Origin: Marinisporobacter sp.
GTDB lineage: Bacteria > Bacillota > Clostridia > Peptostreptococcales > Thermotaleaceae
Assembly: GCA_025210525.1 (NCBI GenBank)
Contig: JAOARP010000024.1
Span: 16,953 to 80,952 of the forward strand
Direction: 5' to 3'
DNA: 64,000 bases
How positions within the stretch are numbered: position 1 is the stretch's first letter; the number at the start of each line of letters is the position of its first letter. A model generated the notes under the pieces. The model was not told where the DNA came from, ran no database searches, and saw only the letters and a program-made list of their open reading frames with translations. Made by a program: the position numbers and the translations under genes. This document shows, in pieces, positions 25,873 through 36,510 of the stretch.

Positions 25873-27843
25873 ATGAAAGTGAAATCTAAACTCATACTAG
25901 CATTGGTTTTACTATCAAGTATTGCATTGGTAGCTGTTTCTTCTTTAAGCTATATAAATATCAAAAAAGAGATGAGAAATAATATTCAGTTGCAAATGAC
26001 ATCCGTGGTAGAGGGTGTAAGTAATCATTTTAATCAGTGGATTTTAACAAAGGAGAAGGTATTAAGCACGACTCATTTTATTCTAAATAAGTTAGAGGGG
26101 CAAGAAATCGATTATAATCAGTATTTGCAACCTGCAAGTGAAAAGGATCATTTGTTATCTATGTATATGGGGCTTGAGGACGGAGGTTATTTTGATGGAG
26201 GGGGTTGGATTCCACCTAAAGATTATGATGCAAGAAAACGTCCTTGGTATATGAAAGCAAAGGAAGAAGGAAAAACTATTTTTACAGAACCTTATATGGA
26301 TGCAGAATCAAAACAGTATGTAGTGTCAGTAGCCAAACCATTAAGGGATTCAACCAATCATATAAAGGGGGTTATTGCACAGGATATTGTATTAACAGCT
26401 ATTACTGATACGGTTAAAAATATCAAAATTAATGGATATGGACATGCTATATTAATAGATGAAAAAGGAATGATTTTTTCACACCCTGATGAAAAATTAT
26501 TGAAAACAAATATCTTAGAAAATGAATCATTAAAAAATATAGGGAATGAAATGATTAATAATAGTGAAGGTACTATAGATTTTGAAATAAATGAGGAAGA
26601 ACAACATATGGTGTATAAAAAATTTCCAGCAACAGGATGGGTTTTAGGAGTTATAGCGGCTAAAGGAGATATATATAAACCTCTTTTAGATATAAGAATG
26701 AAGTATATGATGATTAATGGTATTGCTCTTATTTTTATTGTTTTATTTGCATTGTACTTTTCACGTAGATTAACTCTACGATTAGTAGTGCTTACAAAAA
26801 ATGCAGAGAGAATTGGAAATGGAGATCTGACGATTCAATCAAATATGATAGGAACAGATGAAATTGCCATTTTATCTCAGGTATTTGATAAAACCGTAAC
26901 AAATATAAGAGATTTGATACATAAAAATAAAGATATAACACAAAAAATAACACATGCTTCTAGGAATATTATGGATTCTGTGGAAGAAGTAAGCCTAGCT
27001 AGTGGAGAAATTTCAAATACTGTTGGAAAAATTGCTGCTGGTGCAAATACTCAAGATGTAGAAACGGAAAATAGCTTTGAAATTACAAAGGATTTAGCAG
27101 AAAAAATTCAACGTATGGATAATCAGATAAAATCGGTGATTCTTTATGCTGAAAATATGCAAGATAATAATGAAGAAGGAATACAATCTATGAAGGCATT
27201 AAATCATAAGTTTGGAGAAAATACACAAGCTTCTATGCGTATGACAAAGGGAATACAACAATTAGCTGAGAAATCAAAATCTATCAGTGGTATCATAGAA
27301 ACTATAAAATCTATTGCAGAACAAACAAATCTTTTGGCACTCAATGCAGCTATTGAGGCAGCAAGAGCAGGAGAAGCAGGAAGTGGATTTGCTGTTGTAG
27401 CAGATGAAGTTAGAAAATTGGCAGAGCAGTCTTCTGGAGCTACAAAAGAAATACAAAATATTATTGAAGAGATTACAGAGGTAATAGATGAAACTAATGA
27501 AACTGTAAATATATCCAAAGAGCTTATAGAAAATTCGAATGATTATTTAGGACAAACAACAGAAGTTTTTTACAAAATCAAGGGATCAGCAGATGATGTA
27601 ATTAACCATATAAAAACATTAAATGATAATGTATCTTATATGAATAAAGCTAAAGATGAAGTTGTTACTTCTAACAAAAGCATATCAGTAGTTGCAAAGG
27701 AAGCAGCATTAGCAACAGAAGAAATCAGTGCAGCCATTGAAGGTGAAACTGCTTCTATGCAAGAAGTAACTGCATCTATGAATCAATTAAATGAAATGAT
27801 TCATACATTAGATCAATCCATGAAAGTTTTTCATGTGTCATAA
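25873..27843 (+). CDS. Methyl-accepting chemotaxis protein with Cache sensor domain
   Basis: 656 residues. A first transmembrane helix (about 7-27), an extracytoplasmic dCache-type domain (about 35-270, with [16 protein letters not shown] typical), a second membrane helix (about 278-298), a HAMP linker and a cytoplasmic signalling domain. The conserved hairpin tip reads [20 protein letters not shown]. It senses a small ligand and controls CheA. The AAGGGGG site precedes the start. A terminator follows; no che genes are adjacent. Confidence 0.94.
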   Translation: MKVKSKLILALVLLSSIALVAVSSLSYINIKKEMRNNIQLQMTSVVEGVSNHFNQWILTKEKVLSTTHFILNKLEGQEIDYNQYLQPASEKDHLLSMYMGLEDGGYFDGGGWIPPKDYDARKRPWYMKAKEEGKTIFTEPYMDAESKQYVVSVAKPLRDSTNHIKGVIAQDIVLTAITDTVKNIKINGYGHAILIDEKGMIFSHPDEKLLKTNILENESLKNIGNEMINNSEGTIDFEINEEEQHMVYKKFPATGWVLGVIAAKGDIYKPLLDIRMKYMMINGIALIFIVLFALYFSRRLTLRLVVLTKNAERIGNGDLTIQSNMIGTDEIAILSQVFDKTVTNIRDLIHKNKDITQKITHASRNIMDSVEEVSLASGEISNTVGKIAAGANTQDVETENSFEITKDLAEKIQRMDNQIKSVILYAENMQDNNEEGIQSMKALNHKFGENTQASMRMTKGIQQLAEKSKSISGIIETIKSIAEQTNLLALNAAIEAARAGEAGSGFAVVADEVRKLAEQSSGATKEIQNIIEEITEVIDETNETVNISKELIENSNDYLGQTTEVFYKIKGSADDVINHIKTLNDNVSYMNKAKDEVVTSNKSISVVAKEAALATEEISAAIEGETASMQEVTASMNQLNEMIHTLDQSMKVFHVS

Positions 27844-27868
27844 AACCTCCGTAGGGGGGTTTTATTTT
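27842..27868 (+). terminator. Intrinsic terminator of the chemoreceptor gene
   Basis: AAAACCTCC, loop GTA, GGGGGGTTTT followed by ATTTTG; the stem is immediately after the stop codon. Confidence 0.85.
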
Positions 27869-27937
27869 GTTTGCTTTAGCTTATAGAAGGAATGAATCTA
27901 GGGTAATAATAGAAAATATGAAAAAGTATATAGAAAC

Positions 27938-27980
27938 AAATGCAAATGACTTGCATTTTCGTTTGGTTTGGGAATATAAT
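27938..27980 (+). promoter_or_regulatory. znu promoter overlapped by a Fur-family-like operator
   Basis: A perfect 8-bp inverted repeat AAATGCAA (27938-27945) / TTGCATTT (27951-27958) can also be read as a 7-1-7 repeat TGCAAAT-G-ACTTGCA with one mismatch, the layout of Fur/Zur/PerR boxes. Its right arm contains the likely -35 (TTGCAT, 27951-27956), paired with TATAAT (27975-27980) at an 18-base spacing. Repressor binding would block the znu operon promoter; a Zur-type repressor is inferred from the regulated genes. Confidence 0.62.
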
Positions 27981-28009
27981 ATATATAGAAAACAGAGAGG
28001 GGTATGAAT

Positions 28010-28885
28010 ATGAGAAAACTATTTAAAAGATGTTCTTATATATTGATTATTTTTACAATGTTTTTTTCTGTAATAGGTTGTAATAAAGAAGTTTCTAATA
28101 TAGAAAAATTAACAATTGCAGTTTCTATTGTTCCTGAAGAGACTTTTGTAAAGGCAGTAGGAGGAGATCTTGTTGAAGTTGTGACAATGATTCCACCAGG
28201 GAATAGCCCTGAAAATTATGCACCTTCTCCAAGAGAACTTGAATTGCTTAGTAAATCTTCTGTTTATTTTTCAATAGATGTACCTACTGAAAAAGCAAAT
28301 ATTCTTCCTAAATTATCTAGTATTAATGAAAATATAGAGGTTGTTTCATTAGCCTCAGAGGTTTCAAAGGTTTATAAGGATCGAGAGTTTTCAATTGGAA
28401 AGAGAGATCCTCATATATGGTTATCTCCCAAAAGAGTAAAAGTTATAGTAGGGGCAATAAAAGATAAGCTATGTGAGATTGATCCTGACCATCAAGAAGC
28501 ATATATAAAAAATGCAAAGGAGTATATAGAAAAATTAGATGAATTAGATAATAATGTGAAAAAATCTATAAGAGATTTACCAAAGAAGGAATTTTTAGTA
28601 TATCATCCTGCATTTGGGTATTTTGCAGATGATTATGGGTTAAAAATGATTCCTATTGAGGAAGATGGAAAAGAAGCAACCATAGAAGATATAAAAAGAA
28701 TTATTGATTATGCCAAAAAAGAAGAGATCAAGACCATCTTTTATCAAGCAGAGATTGATTCAAAGCAATCTAGAGTGATTGCTGAAGAAATAGAAGGAAA
28801 TACGAAAGAGATTGCTCCTTTAGCACCTAATTACATAGAAAATATTGAAAAAATGGCAAATACTTTTTCGAAAGCATTGAAGTAG
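28010..28885 (+). CDS. znuA: Zinc/manganese ABC transporter substrate-binding lipoprotein (ZnuA-like)
   Basis: 291-residue cluster-9 substrate-binding protein. The lipobox SVIGC places the mature protein on the outer membrane face. Metal-ligand candidates are the histidines in DPHIWLSP and VYHPAFGYFA and the acidic residue in YQAEIDSKQ. There is no long His-rich loop, which leaves zinc versus manganese open. The start at 28010 is preferred to the ATG at 28004 because the AGAGAGGGG site would be too close to the latter. First gene of znuA-znuC-znuB. Confidence 0.88.
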   Translation: MRKLFKRCSYILIIFTMFFSVIGCNKEVSNIEKLTIAVSIVPEETFVKAVGGDLVEVVTMIPPGNSPENYAPSPRELELLSKSSVYFSIDVPTEKANILPKLSSINENIEVVSLASEVSKVYKDREFSIGKRDPHIWLSPKRVKVIVGAIKDKLCEIDPDHQEAYIKNAKEYIEKLDELDNNVKKSIRDLPKKEFLVYHPAFGYFADDYGLKMIPIEEDGKEATIEDIKRIIDYAKKEEIKTIFYQAEIDSKQSRVIAEEIEGNTKEIAPLAPNYIENIEKMANTFSKALK

Positions 28886-28895
28886 AGGTGAGAAT

Positions 28896-29657
28896 ATGGG
28901 AAATGTGATAAAACTAGAAAAGGTCAATGTTTTTTACAATCATGTCCAAGCACTTTACGATATAAATTTAGAAGTGAAAGAAAATGATTTTTTAGCCATT
29001 ATTGGACCTAATGGAGGAGGAAAAAGTACTCTATTAAAAGCAATATTAGGTTTAAATAAGATTACTTCTGGAAATATCAAATTATTTGATCTTCCCATAC
29101 ATAAAGCTATAGGACTGATTGGCTATGTACCTCAGTTTGGAAAATTTAATAAAGCTTTTCCCATCAGCGTAAAAGAGGTAGTGCTTATGGGGATGCTAAA
29201 AAATAATCATCATTTATTTAGGGGATTCAAAATTTCAGAACAAGAAAAAGCTACAGAAATCATGAAAAAATTAGATATCTTTGAGCTAAAGGATAGACAA
29301 ATTGGACAGCTTTCAGGAGGACAATTACAACGAGTTTTGATTGCTAGAGCTTTAGCAGCAGAACCTAAAATCCTTCTTTTAGATGAGCCAACAGCAAGTT
29401 TAGATGCTAATGCTAAAACGCAGATCTATGAGCTTTTAAAGGAATTAAATAAAGAAATGACTATCATTATGGTTACTCATGATATGAGTGCTGTATCTAC
29501 TTATGTAAAGAGTATCGCATGCCTTAACAAAGAGTTATTTTATCATGGAGAGCCAAAGCTTAGTGAAAATATTTTAGACCGTGTTTATGGTTGTCCTATA
29601 GATATGATTGCCCATGGTGTTCCTCATAGAGTTTTACATGAGCACGAGGAGGAATAA
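28896..29657 (+). CDS. znuC: Metal ABC transporter ATP-binding protein (ZnuC-like)
   Basis: 253-residue ABC ATPase. Walker A is GPNGGGKST (about residues 38-46), the signature LSGGQ near 138 and Walker B LLLDEPT near 160. The C-terminal segment GCPIDMIAHGVPHRVLHEHEEE contains histidines often seen in metal-transporter ATPases. It sits between the binding protein and permease genes, 10 bases after znuA, and overlaps nothing on the permease once that gene is started at 29659. Confidence 0.93.
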   Translation: MGNVIKLEKVNVFYNHVQALYDINLEVKENDFLAIIGPNGGGKSTLLKAILGLNKITSGNIKLFDLPIHKAIGLIGYVPQFGKFNKAFPISVKEVVLMGMLKNNHHLFRGFKISEQEKATEIMKKLDIFELKDRQIGQLSGGQLQRVLIARALAAEPKILLLDEPTASLDANAKTQIYELLKELNKEMTIIMVTHDMSAVSTYVKSIACLNKELFYHGEPKLSENILDRVYGCPIDMIAHGVPHRVLHEHEEE

Positions 29658-29658
29658 T

Positions 29659-30474
29659 ATGATTGAAGGAATTTTAACATATAAATTTATACAACATGCA
29701 ATAATAAGTGCTATATTTGCAAGTATCGCTTGTGGTATTATTGGAACCATTATTACAGAAAAAAAATTGATTATGATGAGTGGTGGGATTGCTCATACTG
29801 CATTTGGAGGAATTGGGTTAGGTTATTTTCTTGGAATTGAGCCTATATTTGGGGCACTTGCTTTTTCCATTATGGCAGCTCTAGGAATAAAGAGAATAAA
29901 TAAAAAAACGAATACAAGTAGTGATCTTTTAGTAGGGATGTTTTGGTCTTTTGGAATGGCTATAGGGATTATCTTTATATACTTAACTCCTGGATATCCT
30001 CCAGATATATCCTCTTATCTTTTTGGAGATATTTTAACGGTATCTAAAATGGATGTAAATATTATATTTTTTCTAGATATGATTATTGTATTTGTTGTTA
30101 TCGCTTATTTTCAACAGTTCAAAGCTTTTTTATTTGATGAAGAATTTACACAAGTTGTTGGTGTTAGGGTGAATTTTTTAGAAACGATTTTGTATATTTT
30201 AATTGCCCTAACGATTGTTATTTTAATAAGAGTTGTTGGAATTATATTGATTATTACCCTTCTTACAGCACCTACATCTATTGCAAAGCAGTTTACTTAT
30301 GATTTAAAAAAAATCATGATGATTTCTATAGGAATAGGAATATTATTTTCCTTTGCGGGATTATATTTTTCTTATGTTTTTCAAATCCCTTCAGGAGCTG
30401 CTATTATTATTTTTTCTGTAATAGCTTATTTAATTGTATCTTTTATAAAGAGTAGAAAAGAGCTTATTCTTTAA
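29659..30474 (+). CDS. znuB: Metal ABC transporter permease (ZnuB-like)
   Basis: 271-residue ABC-3 family permease with eight or so hydrophobic segments. It shows MMSGGIAHTAFGGIGLGY near residue 50 and RVVGIILIITLLTAPTSIA near 190, both typical. The start at 29659 was chosen because GAGGAGGAAT lies just upstream; a longer in-frame reading would overlap znuC by 50 bases. It completes the znuACB importer. Confidence 0.93.
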   Translation: MIEGILTYKFIQHAIISAIFASIACGIIGTIITEKKLIMMSGGIAHTAFGGIGLGYFLGIEPIFGALAFSIMAALGIKRINKKTNTSSDLLVGMFWSFGMAIGIIFIYLTPGYPPDISSYLFGDILTVSKMDVNIIFFLDMIIVFVVIAYFQQFKAFLFDEEFTQVVGVRVNFLETILYILIALTIVILIRVVGIILIITLLTAPTSIAKQFTYDLKKIMMISIGIGILFSFAGLYFSYVFQIPSGAAIIIFSVIAYLIVSFIKSRKELIL

Positions 30475-30490
30475 AGAGAGCTCTTTTTTT
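30456..30490 (+). terminator. Intrinsic terminator of the znu operon
   Basis: AAAAGAGCT (30456-30464) pairs with AGCTCTTTT (30479-30487), followed by further T residues; the upstream arm is inside the last codons of the permease gene. Confidence 0.8.
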
Positions 30491-30669
30491 GATTGATGTT
30501 TGTAATATATTTGGATATAATATATTTTTATAATATTTTATGAAAATATACTATTACTTTCAGAAAAATAATTTTGGTTTACCTTCATAAAACTACAAGG
30601 AATGGATGAAGAAAAAACACAGAAACTATTTGTAGTAGTATTTTTATTAAAAATGAAAGGGTCTTGTTT

Positions 30670-31845
30670 ATGAAAAAATATATATTTGTTTTTATTTTAT
30701 TAATTATGATGTTTATTCCCTTTCAAAGCTTTGGAGCTAGTGAGAGTGTGAATAATTTTATTTATATTGTTGTGAATGATGATTTGATCTCTTTTCATGA
30801 TACCTATCCTATAGTAAGAAAAGGGATCACTTATGTTCCTATAGGGGCATTAGCAGAATACTTAAATATTGAGATAAGATGGGATCAAAAGAGTTATTGT
30901 GTATTTCTTACAAAGAATGATCAACAAATTGTACTAGATCTTTCTTCAAAATCATTATTTACAAAGGAAGGGCAGATTATTACAGATTCTGTATTTTTAG
31001 AAAATAATCATACTATGGCGCCTTATAAGTTTATAGCAAATTATTTTGGATACCAGGTAAGTTATATTGGTGAAGGACCTATTGCAAGGGCAAAAGATGA
31101 ATCTTTATCTGTAGGGGATGATGAATTATTTTTTATGCTTCAGAATAAAATTCTTAAAGAAAAAGAGAGGATTTTAGGAGAAATACAAAAGAAAAAAGAA
31201 GCAGAGGCTCAAAGGAAAGAGTTATTATTAAGAGAAAAAGGAAAAATTGTTTATATTACCTTTGATGATGGTCCTACTATATATACAGAAAAAATAATTC
31301 ATATTTTAGATCAATATCATGCAAAAGCTACTTTCTTTATGTTATCTGGTAGAATCAAAACCTACAAAAATGTTGTTCGAAAACTAATGGGTGAAGGGCA
31401 TGCTGTAGGGTTACATGGTGTTAGTCATAATGCAAAAAAGATTTACAAATCTCCTAATACGGTTGTATCAGAAATGAATAGTTGTAATACATCTTTGCAG
31501 GAAGCCACAGGAACAAAAACGAATTTGATTCGTGTTCCCTATGGAAGTGCACCTTATATGACAAAGCCTTATAGAAAGGCTGTAGAAATAGCTGGTTATA
31601 AAATGTGGGATTGGAATGTAGATAGTAGAGATAGCTTAGGGAAGAATATTTCTCCAAGTGTTGTCATTAGAAATGTAAAAAATCAGGTAAAAAAGCAAAA
31701 AACACCTATTATATTGTTACATGAAAGAAGTACTACTGTAAAAGCTCTTCCTGAGATATTGAAATATCTAAAAGAGAATGGATATACTCCTATCCCCATT
31801 AGTAAGACTCAGCAACCTATTAATTTTTGGAATAGAAAATATTAA
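30670..31845 (+). CDS. Secreted polysaccharide deacetylase with copper-amine-oxidase-N-like domain
   Basis: 391 residues. A signal peptide (cleavage near FQSFGA) is followed by a copper amine oxidase N-terminal-like domain (about 30-135), a short charged coiled coil (about 155-185) and a NodB-type deacetylase domain (about 190-385). Catalytic motifs are TFDDGPT, the metal histidines in LHGVSHN, and RVPYGSAP. It likely removes acetyl groups from peptidoglycan or another surface glycan. ATG 30670 follows AAAGGG. It is a monocistronic gene with its own terminator. Confidence 0.88.
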   Translation: MKKYIFVFILLIMMFIPFQSFGASESVNNFIYIVVNDDLISFHDTYPIVRKGITYVPIGALAEYLNIEIRWDQKSYCVFLTKNDQQIVLDLSSKSLFTKEGQIITDSVFLENNHTMAPYKFIANYFGYQVSYIGEGPIARAKDESLSVGDDELFFMLQNKILKEKERILGEIQKKKEAEAQRKELLLREKGKIVYITFDDGPTIYTEKIIHILDQYHAKATFFMLSGRIKTYKNVVRKLMGEGHAVGLHGVSHNAKKIYKSPNTVVSEMNSCNTSLQEATGTKTNLIRVPYGSAPYMTKPYRKAVEIAGYKMWDWNVDSRDSLGKNISPSVVIRNVKNQVKKQKTPIILLHERSTTVKALPEILKYLKENGYTPIPISKTQQPINFWNRKY

Positions 31846-31877
31846 AAAGCCACATAATTTGTGGCTTTTTAATTTTG
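31844..31877 (+). terminator. Intrinsic terminator of the deacetylase gene
   Basis: AAAAAGCCAC (31844-31853) pairs with GTGGCTTTTT (31861-31870), followed by AATTTT. Confidence 0.88.
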
Positions 31878-31990
31878 GGATTAATAATTTTGTTATTCTT
31901 TGTTCATAAAAAGTTAATAATTCGTTTCCAATTCCTTAAGTTCCATGACTTAATATAGAAGTATAAGAAAATAAAGGATGGTGATGAAAC

Positions 31991-34900
31991 TTGAACAAAG
32001 ACCCTCAAAATATATTGGGAAGAATATCAGAATTTTTTATTGAAAACTTTAGAGTTGTTTATTTAATCATCATGGCAATATTTTTATTAGGATTAAATGC
32101 CTATAATACTTTGCCAAGGGAAGAAATGCCAGAGATTACAATGCCTTTTGCTATGGTTACTACAACCTACACGGGGGCAGCACCACAGGAAATGGAAAGC
32201 TTGATTACAGATAAAATAGAAAGCAAGATCAAGAATGTAGATGATGTTAAATCGGTTACGTCTACCTCAAGTAACGGGGTTTCTAGTATTGTTGTGGAGT
32301 TTGAAATTGGAACAGATATAGATGAAAAAGTAAATGATATAAGAAATGAAATATCAGAAATGGAAAATGATTTACCAACAGATAGTGATGCCCCTATTAT
32401 AAAAGGATTTAGTACGAGTGATAAACCTATCATGACACTTAATATCAGTGGAGATTATGATTTAACCATACTAAAAGATATGGCAGAAGATATTCAGGAT
32501 GAGATAGAGAAAATAGAAGGTATTAGTGAAGTTAATCGAGTAGGTGGGGCTGATCGGGAAATTGGCATATATGTAGACTCTTCAAAGCTTGCTACATACA
32601 ATATCACCATTGACCAAATTAGAAATGCTATTGTAAGTGCGAATACAGTTGTTCCTGGTGGAGATCTTGAACTGGATGATATGCAATTTAATATTCGGAC
32701 CATGGGAGAGTTTACAAAAATAGAAGAAATCGAAAATACAATTATAACACTACAAGATGGAATGCCTATTTATTTAAAAAATATTGCCAACGTAAAGGAT
32801 AGTTATGAGGAAATTACATCTTATTCAGAAAGATATGAAAAAGGTGTTTCTAAGGACAAAATCTTTACACGAACAATTTCTTTATCTATTACAAGGGAAA
32901 ATAATGCAGATATTGTAGGTCTTAGTAAGGAAATAAAAACATTATTAAAAAGCGAAAAGGGTGTTTTATATCCAGAGGATGTAGAAGTTGCTATTAGTGG
33001 AGATGTAGCAGTAGAAGTAGATGAACAATTAAGTGATGTAATGGGGAATGCATTATCAGGTCTTTTAGTAGTAATTCTTGTTTTATTCTTATTTATAGGA
33101 TTTAGAGAATCACTAATTGTAGCCTTTGTCATTCCATTGACACTATTAACAAGTTTTGTACTACTGCAAAAGAATGGTATGACCTTTAATACCATGTCTA
33201 TGCTGGCACTTATTTTAGCATTAGGGATGCTTGTGGATAATGCCATTGTAATTATGGAAAATATAGATAGAGTTCGAGATGAGGGGCTAGATGTATTAAG
33301 TGCTTCAAAGGTAGCTACCAATCAAGTAGCACCTGCTGTATTTGCATCAACCTTAACAACTATGGCAGCCTTTTATCCTATGGCTTTGACATCAGGGATT
33401 ATGGGAGAGTTTTTAAAAACTATTCCAATTACAGTTATGTTTGCTATTGGAACATCCTTTGTTGTATCTATTATTGTTACACCTGTTTTATGTTCAAGAT
33501 TTTTAAGTACCCATAAGCAAAAAAATAAAGAACATAAAGGTAAATTTGAATTTTATAGAAAAATCATATCAGTTGTATTTGTGTTTATTCTTGCTTTATT
33601 TGCATTTTTAGAAGATGGGCAAATTGGGATTATGTCATGGATTTGTGCCTTTGGTTTTTCAGTAGCTATGTATATGAAACAATTCAAATCTTCTAATGAA
33701 GGTCATGGAGAATCAAAAATTATTAAGAAATATACAAATACCATGAATAAAATATTAAAAAGTAAAATGAAAAGAATGGGAATTATTGTACTAGGGATTA
33801 TTTTATTTTTTGTAACCTTATCAAGTATTCCTTTAGGAATCTTAAAGATTGAATTATTTCCAACTACAGATAGTACTAGTTTTACCATCGATGTGGAACT
33901 TCCATCAGGATACTTATTAGAGGATACAGGAGAGATTGTTACAAAGATTGAAGAGATACTGCTCACATATCCAGAAATGGACACGATTGTAAGCAAAGTG
34001 GGAAGTGAAGGATCAGGAGGATTACGAGGTGGTGGAAGTGCCATCAATAAAGCAGAGATTTCTATAGATTTAGTAGATGAAAAGGAAAGAGAAAGAAGTA
34101 GTAATGAGATTGTTAATCTTTTAAGAAAAGATTTAAAAGGTGTTGCAGGAGCTGAAATTACTATTGGGGAAGAAAAAATGGGACCTTCTTCAGGAAAACC
34201 TATTAGTATTCAGTTAAAGGGAGAAAACTTAGAAAGCTTAACAAAGGTAGCAAATGATTTTGAAGCTATTCTAAAAGAGTTAGATGGAACAACGGAAACA
34301 AGTAATACTACAGGAGATGGACCTCCAGAGCTTCAAGTTTATATAGATAAACAAAAGGCTAGTCTTTTGGGATTAGATGTGAAAAATATCTCTTCTGAAA
34401 TAAGAAAAGCTATTCAAGGGACAAAGATTTCTACATTTAAGGAAAATCAAGATGAAATTGATATTGTTGTAAGAACTAATGAAAATCAAATTAAAACCAT
34501 TAGTGATCTTGAAAAAATATATTTTACATCGAATAAGGGAGAGAAGATTTCCTTTTCCCAGGTAGCTTCCCTTGTTGAATCAAGAGGTTTTACTAAAATT
34601 AAGCATGAGGATTTAAAAAGGATTGTAAAAGTAGAAGCCAATATGATGAGAGGTGCTAATTCAACAGAAATAGTGAAAGAATTCCAATCAAAAATAAAGG
34701 ATTATCATTTACCAAGGGATATAGAAGTTTCTTACGGAGGAGAAAGAAAAGATATACAAGAGTCTTTCACAGATATGTTTATGAATATGGGAATCGCCAT
34801 ATTGTTAGTATTTATCATATTAGCTGTTCAGTTTAATTCATTATCTCAACCCTTAGTGATTCTATTTTCAGTACCATTAGCTACCGTAGGGGCAATTGTA

Positions 34901-35290
34901 GGGTTAATTATTACAAGAAATAGCTTTGGATTATTTTCCTTTATGGGAATTGTTTCTTTAGTAGGAATTGCTGTAAATGATGCCATTGTTCTTGTAGATT
35001 ACACCAATTATTTAAGAAAACAGGGATATGAATTAATAGAAGCTATAAAGGAAGCAGGAAAAACTAGATTTGCACCTGTTTTCGCAACTTCTATTACGAC
35101 TATTGGAGGAATACTTCCTTTAGCTTTAAAAGAACCAGATTATGCACAATTAGGGTTTGCATTAATCTTTGGGCTAGTGGCATCTACTGTTCTTACCCTT
35201 ATATTTATTCCAATATTATATTCTGTTGTAGAAGAATATAAAGTAAAAATAAGAAAAAAGATTCCAATTTTTGTAGATAAAAGATCCTAG
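31991..35290 (+). CDS. RND-family efflux transporter (AcrB/SwrC-like)
   Basis: 1099-residue RND pump, full length, with two repeated halves. Each half has an N-terminal helix, a large extracytoplasmic domain and a bundle of membrane helices, for twelve in all. LALILALGMLVDNAIVIMENI carries the aspartate of the proton-relay region, and the second half ends GIAVNDAIVLVDY. The start is TTG with GGTGAT upstream; the ATG nearby is out of frame. In Gram-positive bacteria such pumps export lipophilic compounds, as SwrC does with surfactin. The adaptor gene follows directly. Confidence 0.9.
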   Translation: MNKDPQNILGRISEFFIENFRVVYLIIMAIFLLGLNAYNTLPREEMPEITMPFAMVTTTYTGAAPQEMESLITDKIESKIKNVDDVKSVTSTSSNGVSSIVVEFEIGTDIDEKVNDIRNEISEMENDLPTDSDAPIIKGFSTSDKPIMTLNISGDYDLTILKDMAEDIQDEIEKIEGISEVNRVGGADREIGIYVDSSKLATYNITIDQIRNAIVSANTVVPGGDLELDDMQFNIRTMGEFTKIEEIENTIITLQDGMPIYLKNIANVKDSYEEITSYSERYEKGVSKDKIFTRTISLSITRENNADIVGLSKEIKTLLKSEKGVLYPEDVEVAISGDVAVEVDEQLSDVMGNALSGLLVVILVLFLFIGFRESLIVAFVIPLTLLTSFVLLQKNGMTFNTMSMLALILALGMLVDNAIVIMENIDRVRDEGLDVLSASKVATNQVAPAVFASTLTTMAAFYPMALTSGIMGEFLKTIPITVMFAIGTSFVVSIIVTPVLCSRFLSTHKQKNKEHKGKFEFYRKIISVVFVFILALFAFLEDGQIGIMSWICAFGFSVAMYMKQFKSSNEGHGESKIIKKYTNTMNKILKSKMKRMGIIVLGIILFFVTLSSIPLGILKIELFPTTDSTSFTIDVELPSGYLLEDTGEIVTKIEEILLTYPEMDTIVSKVGSEGSGGLRGGGSAINKAEISIDLVDEKERERSSNEIVNLLRKDLKGVAGAEITIGEEKMGPSSGKPISIQLKGENLESLTKVANDFEAILKELDGTTETSNTTGDGPPELQVYIDKQKASLLGLDVKNISSEIRKAIQGTKISTFKENQDEIDIVVRTNENQIKTISDLEKIYFTSNKGEKISFSQVASLVESRGFTKIKHEDLKRIVKVEANMMRGANSTEIVKEFQSKIKDYHLPRDIEVSYGGERKDIQESFTDMFMNMGIAILLVFIILAVQFNSLSQPLVILFSVPLATVGAIVGLIITRNSFGLFSFMGIVSLVGIAVNDAIVLVDYTNYLRKQGYELIEAIKEAGKTRFAPVFATSITTIGGILPLALKEPDYAQLGFALIFGLVASTVLTLIFIPILYSVVEEYKVKIRKKIPIFVDKRS

Positions 35291-35305
35291 GAAGGAGAGA
35301 AAAAA

Positions 35306-36424
35306 ATGAGAATAAAAAAAATATTGATACTATGTTTTCTTTTAACAATTCTTTTATTATCTGGATGTGCTAAATCAGAAGCAGAAGGGAAAGAAATAGA
35401 AAAAGAACAGATTGCTGTAGAGGTTTCAAAGGTTGAAGCAAAAAATATCACAAAAGATTATCATGCAGCAGGAAAAATTTATGCTAGTGAAGAAGTTAAG
35501 GTATCAAGTAAAAAAAATGGGAAGGTAAAAAGCATTCATTTTGATGTGGGGGACTCTGTAAACAAAGGAGATGTTTTATATACCTTAGATAATGCAGATT
35601 TAATAACAGATGTTGAATTGAGAAAAAGTCAATATAAAAAAGCTTTAGAAAATGCTAAAATAAATTATGAGGATGCTTCAAATGATTTTAATAATACAAA
35701 AGCATTATATGAATCAGGTGCCTTATCAAAAAATGATTACGATAATGCAGAAAAAGCTTATATACAAAGTAAGTTGAATTATGAACAAGCACAAAGGGAT
35801 TTTGATTCAAATACAAAGACATTAAATGCTTCTATTAGTGATACAATTATTAAAAGTCCTATTAGTGGAGTAGTAGCACAAAAAAATATAGAAATGGGAG
35901 AAAGTACTACAAATGCTGATTTTGTCATTGTGAAAACAGACAAAGTAGTAGTAAAGGCAAGTGTATCAGAAGATGTTGTCAATAAGATGGATATAGGGGA
36001 TGAAGTAAGGATAAGCGTCCAAGAAGAGGATTATATAGGGAAAATTACTATGATTAGTCCTGTAGGAACGAATAATGGGAATATCTACCCTGTTGAAGTC
36101 CAAATAGAGAATAAAGAAGGACTTATAAAACCAGGTATGTTTGCAGAGGTAAACTTTGAAGTTGAAAAGAAGGAAAATCAAATTGTAGTACCTAAAAAAT
36201 CAATACTCGCTATTGGAAATGAAAATTATGTATACGTTGTTGAAGAAAATAAACCTAAGAAGGTAGTTGTAGAGAAAAAGATAACAAAAGACGGGTATGT
36301 TCAAGTTGTAGGAAAGTTAAAGGTTGGAGATTTATTGGTTGTAAAGGGACAGGATTATATAGATGAAAAAAGCTTGATTCATATTGTTAATGAAGTAGCT
36401 ACTGATAAACAAGCTGAACATTAA
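35306..36424 (+). CDS. RND efflux periplasmic-adaptor-like lipoprotein (HlyD/MFP family)
   Basis: 372-residue membrane fusion protein. The lipobox LLLSGC anchors it outside the membrane. A barrel-sandwich (biotinyl-lipoyl-like) domain, an alpha-helical hairpin (about residues 95-160) and a beta-barrel region with SPVGTNNGNIYPV follow in usual order. The gene starts 15 bases after the pump with GGAAGGAGAG upstream. The order pump-then-adaptor is the reverse of most proteobacterial operons. It probably forms the extracytoplasmic part of the RND exporter. Confidence 0.9.
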   Translation: MRIKKILILCFLLTILLLSGCAKSEAEGKEIEKEQIAVEVSKVEAKNITKDYHAAGKIYASEEVKVSSKKNGKVKSIHFDVGDSVNKGDVLYTLDNADLITDVELRKSQYKKALENAKINYEDASNDFNNTKALYESGALSKNDYDNAEKAYIQSKLNYEQAQRDFDSNTKTLNASISDTIIKSPISGVVAQKNIEMGESTTNADFVIVKTDKVVVKASVSEDVVNKMDIGDEVRISVQEEDYIGKITMISPVGTNNGNIYPVEVQIENKEGLIKPGMFAEVNFEVEKKENQIVVPKKSILAIGNENYVYVVEENKPKKVVVEKKITKDGYVQVVGKLKVGDLLVVKGQDYIDEKSLIHIVNEVATDKQAEH

Positions 36425-36471
36425 ATTTATCATAAATTAAAAATGTTGAAATTGTTTACCTATTATAAAAT

Positions 36472-36494
36472 AGGGGGAGAAATTTTTCTCCCCT
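36472..36494 (+). terminator. Hairpin between adaptor and histidine kinase genes
   Basis: AGGGGGAGAAA pairs with TTTCTCCCCT around a very short loop. T residues follow only weakly, so it may attenuate rather than stop transcription into the kinase gene. Confidence 0.5.
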
Positions 36495-36510
36495 AAATTT
36501 GGAGGTTCTT

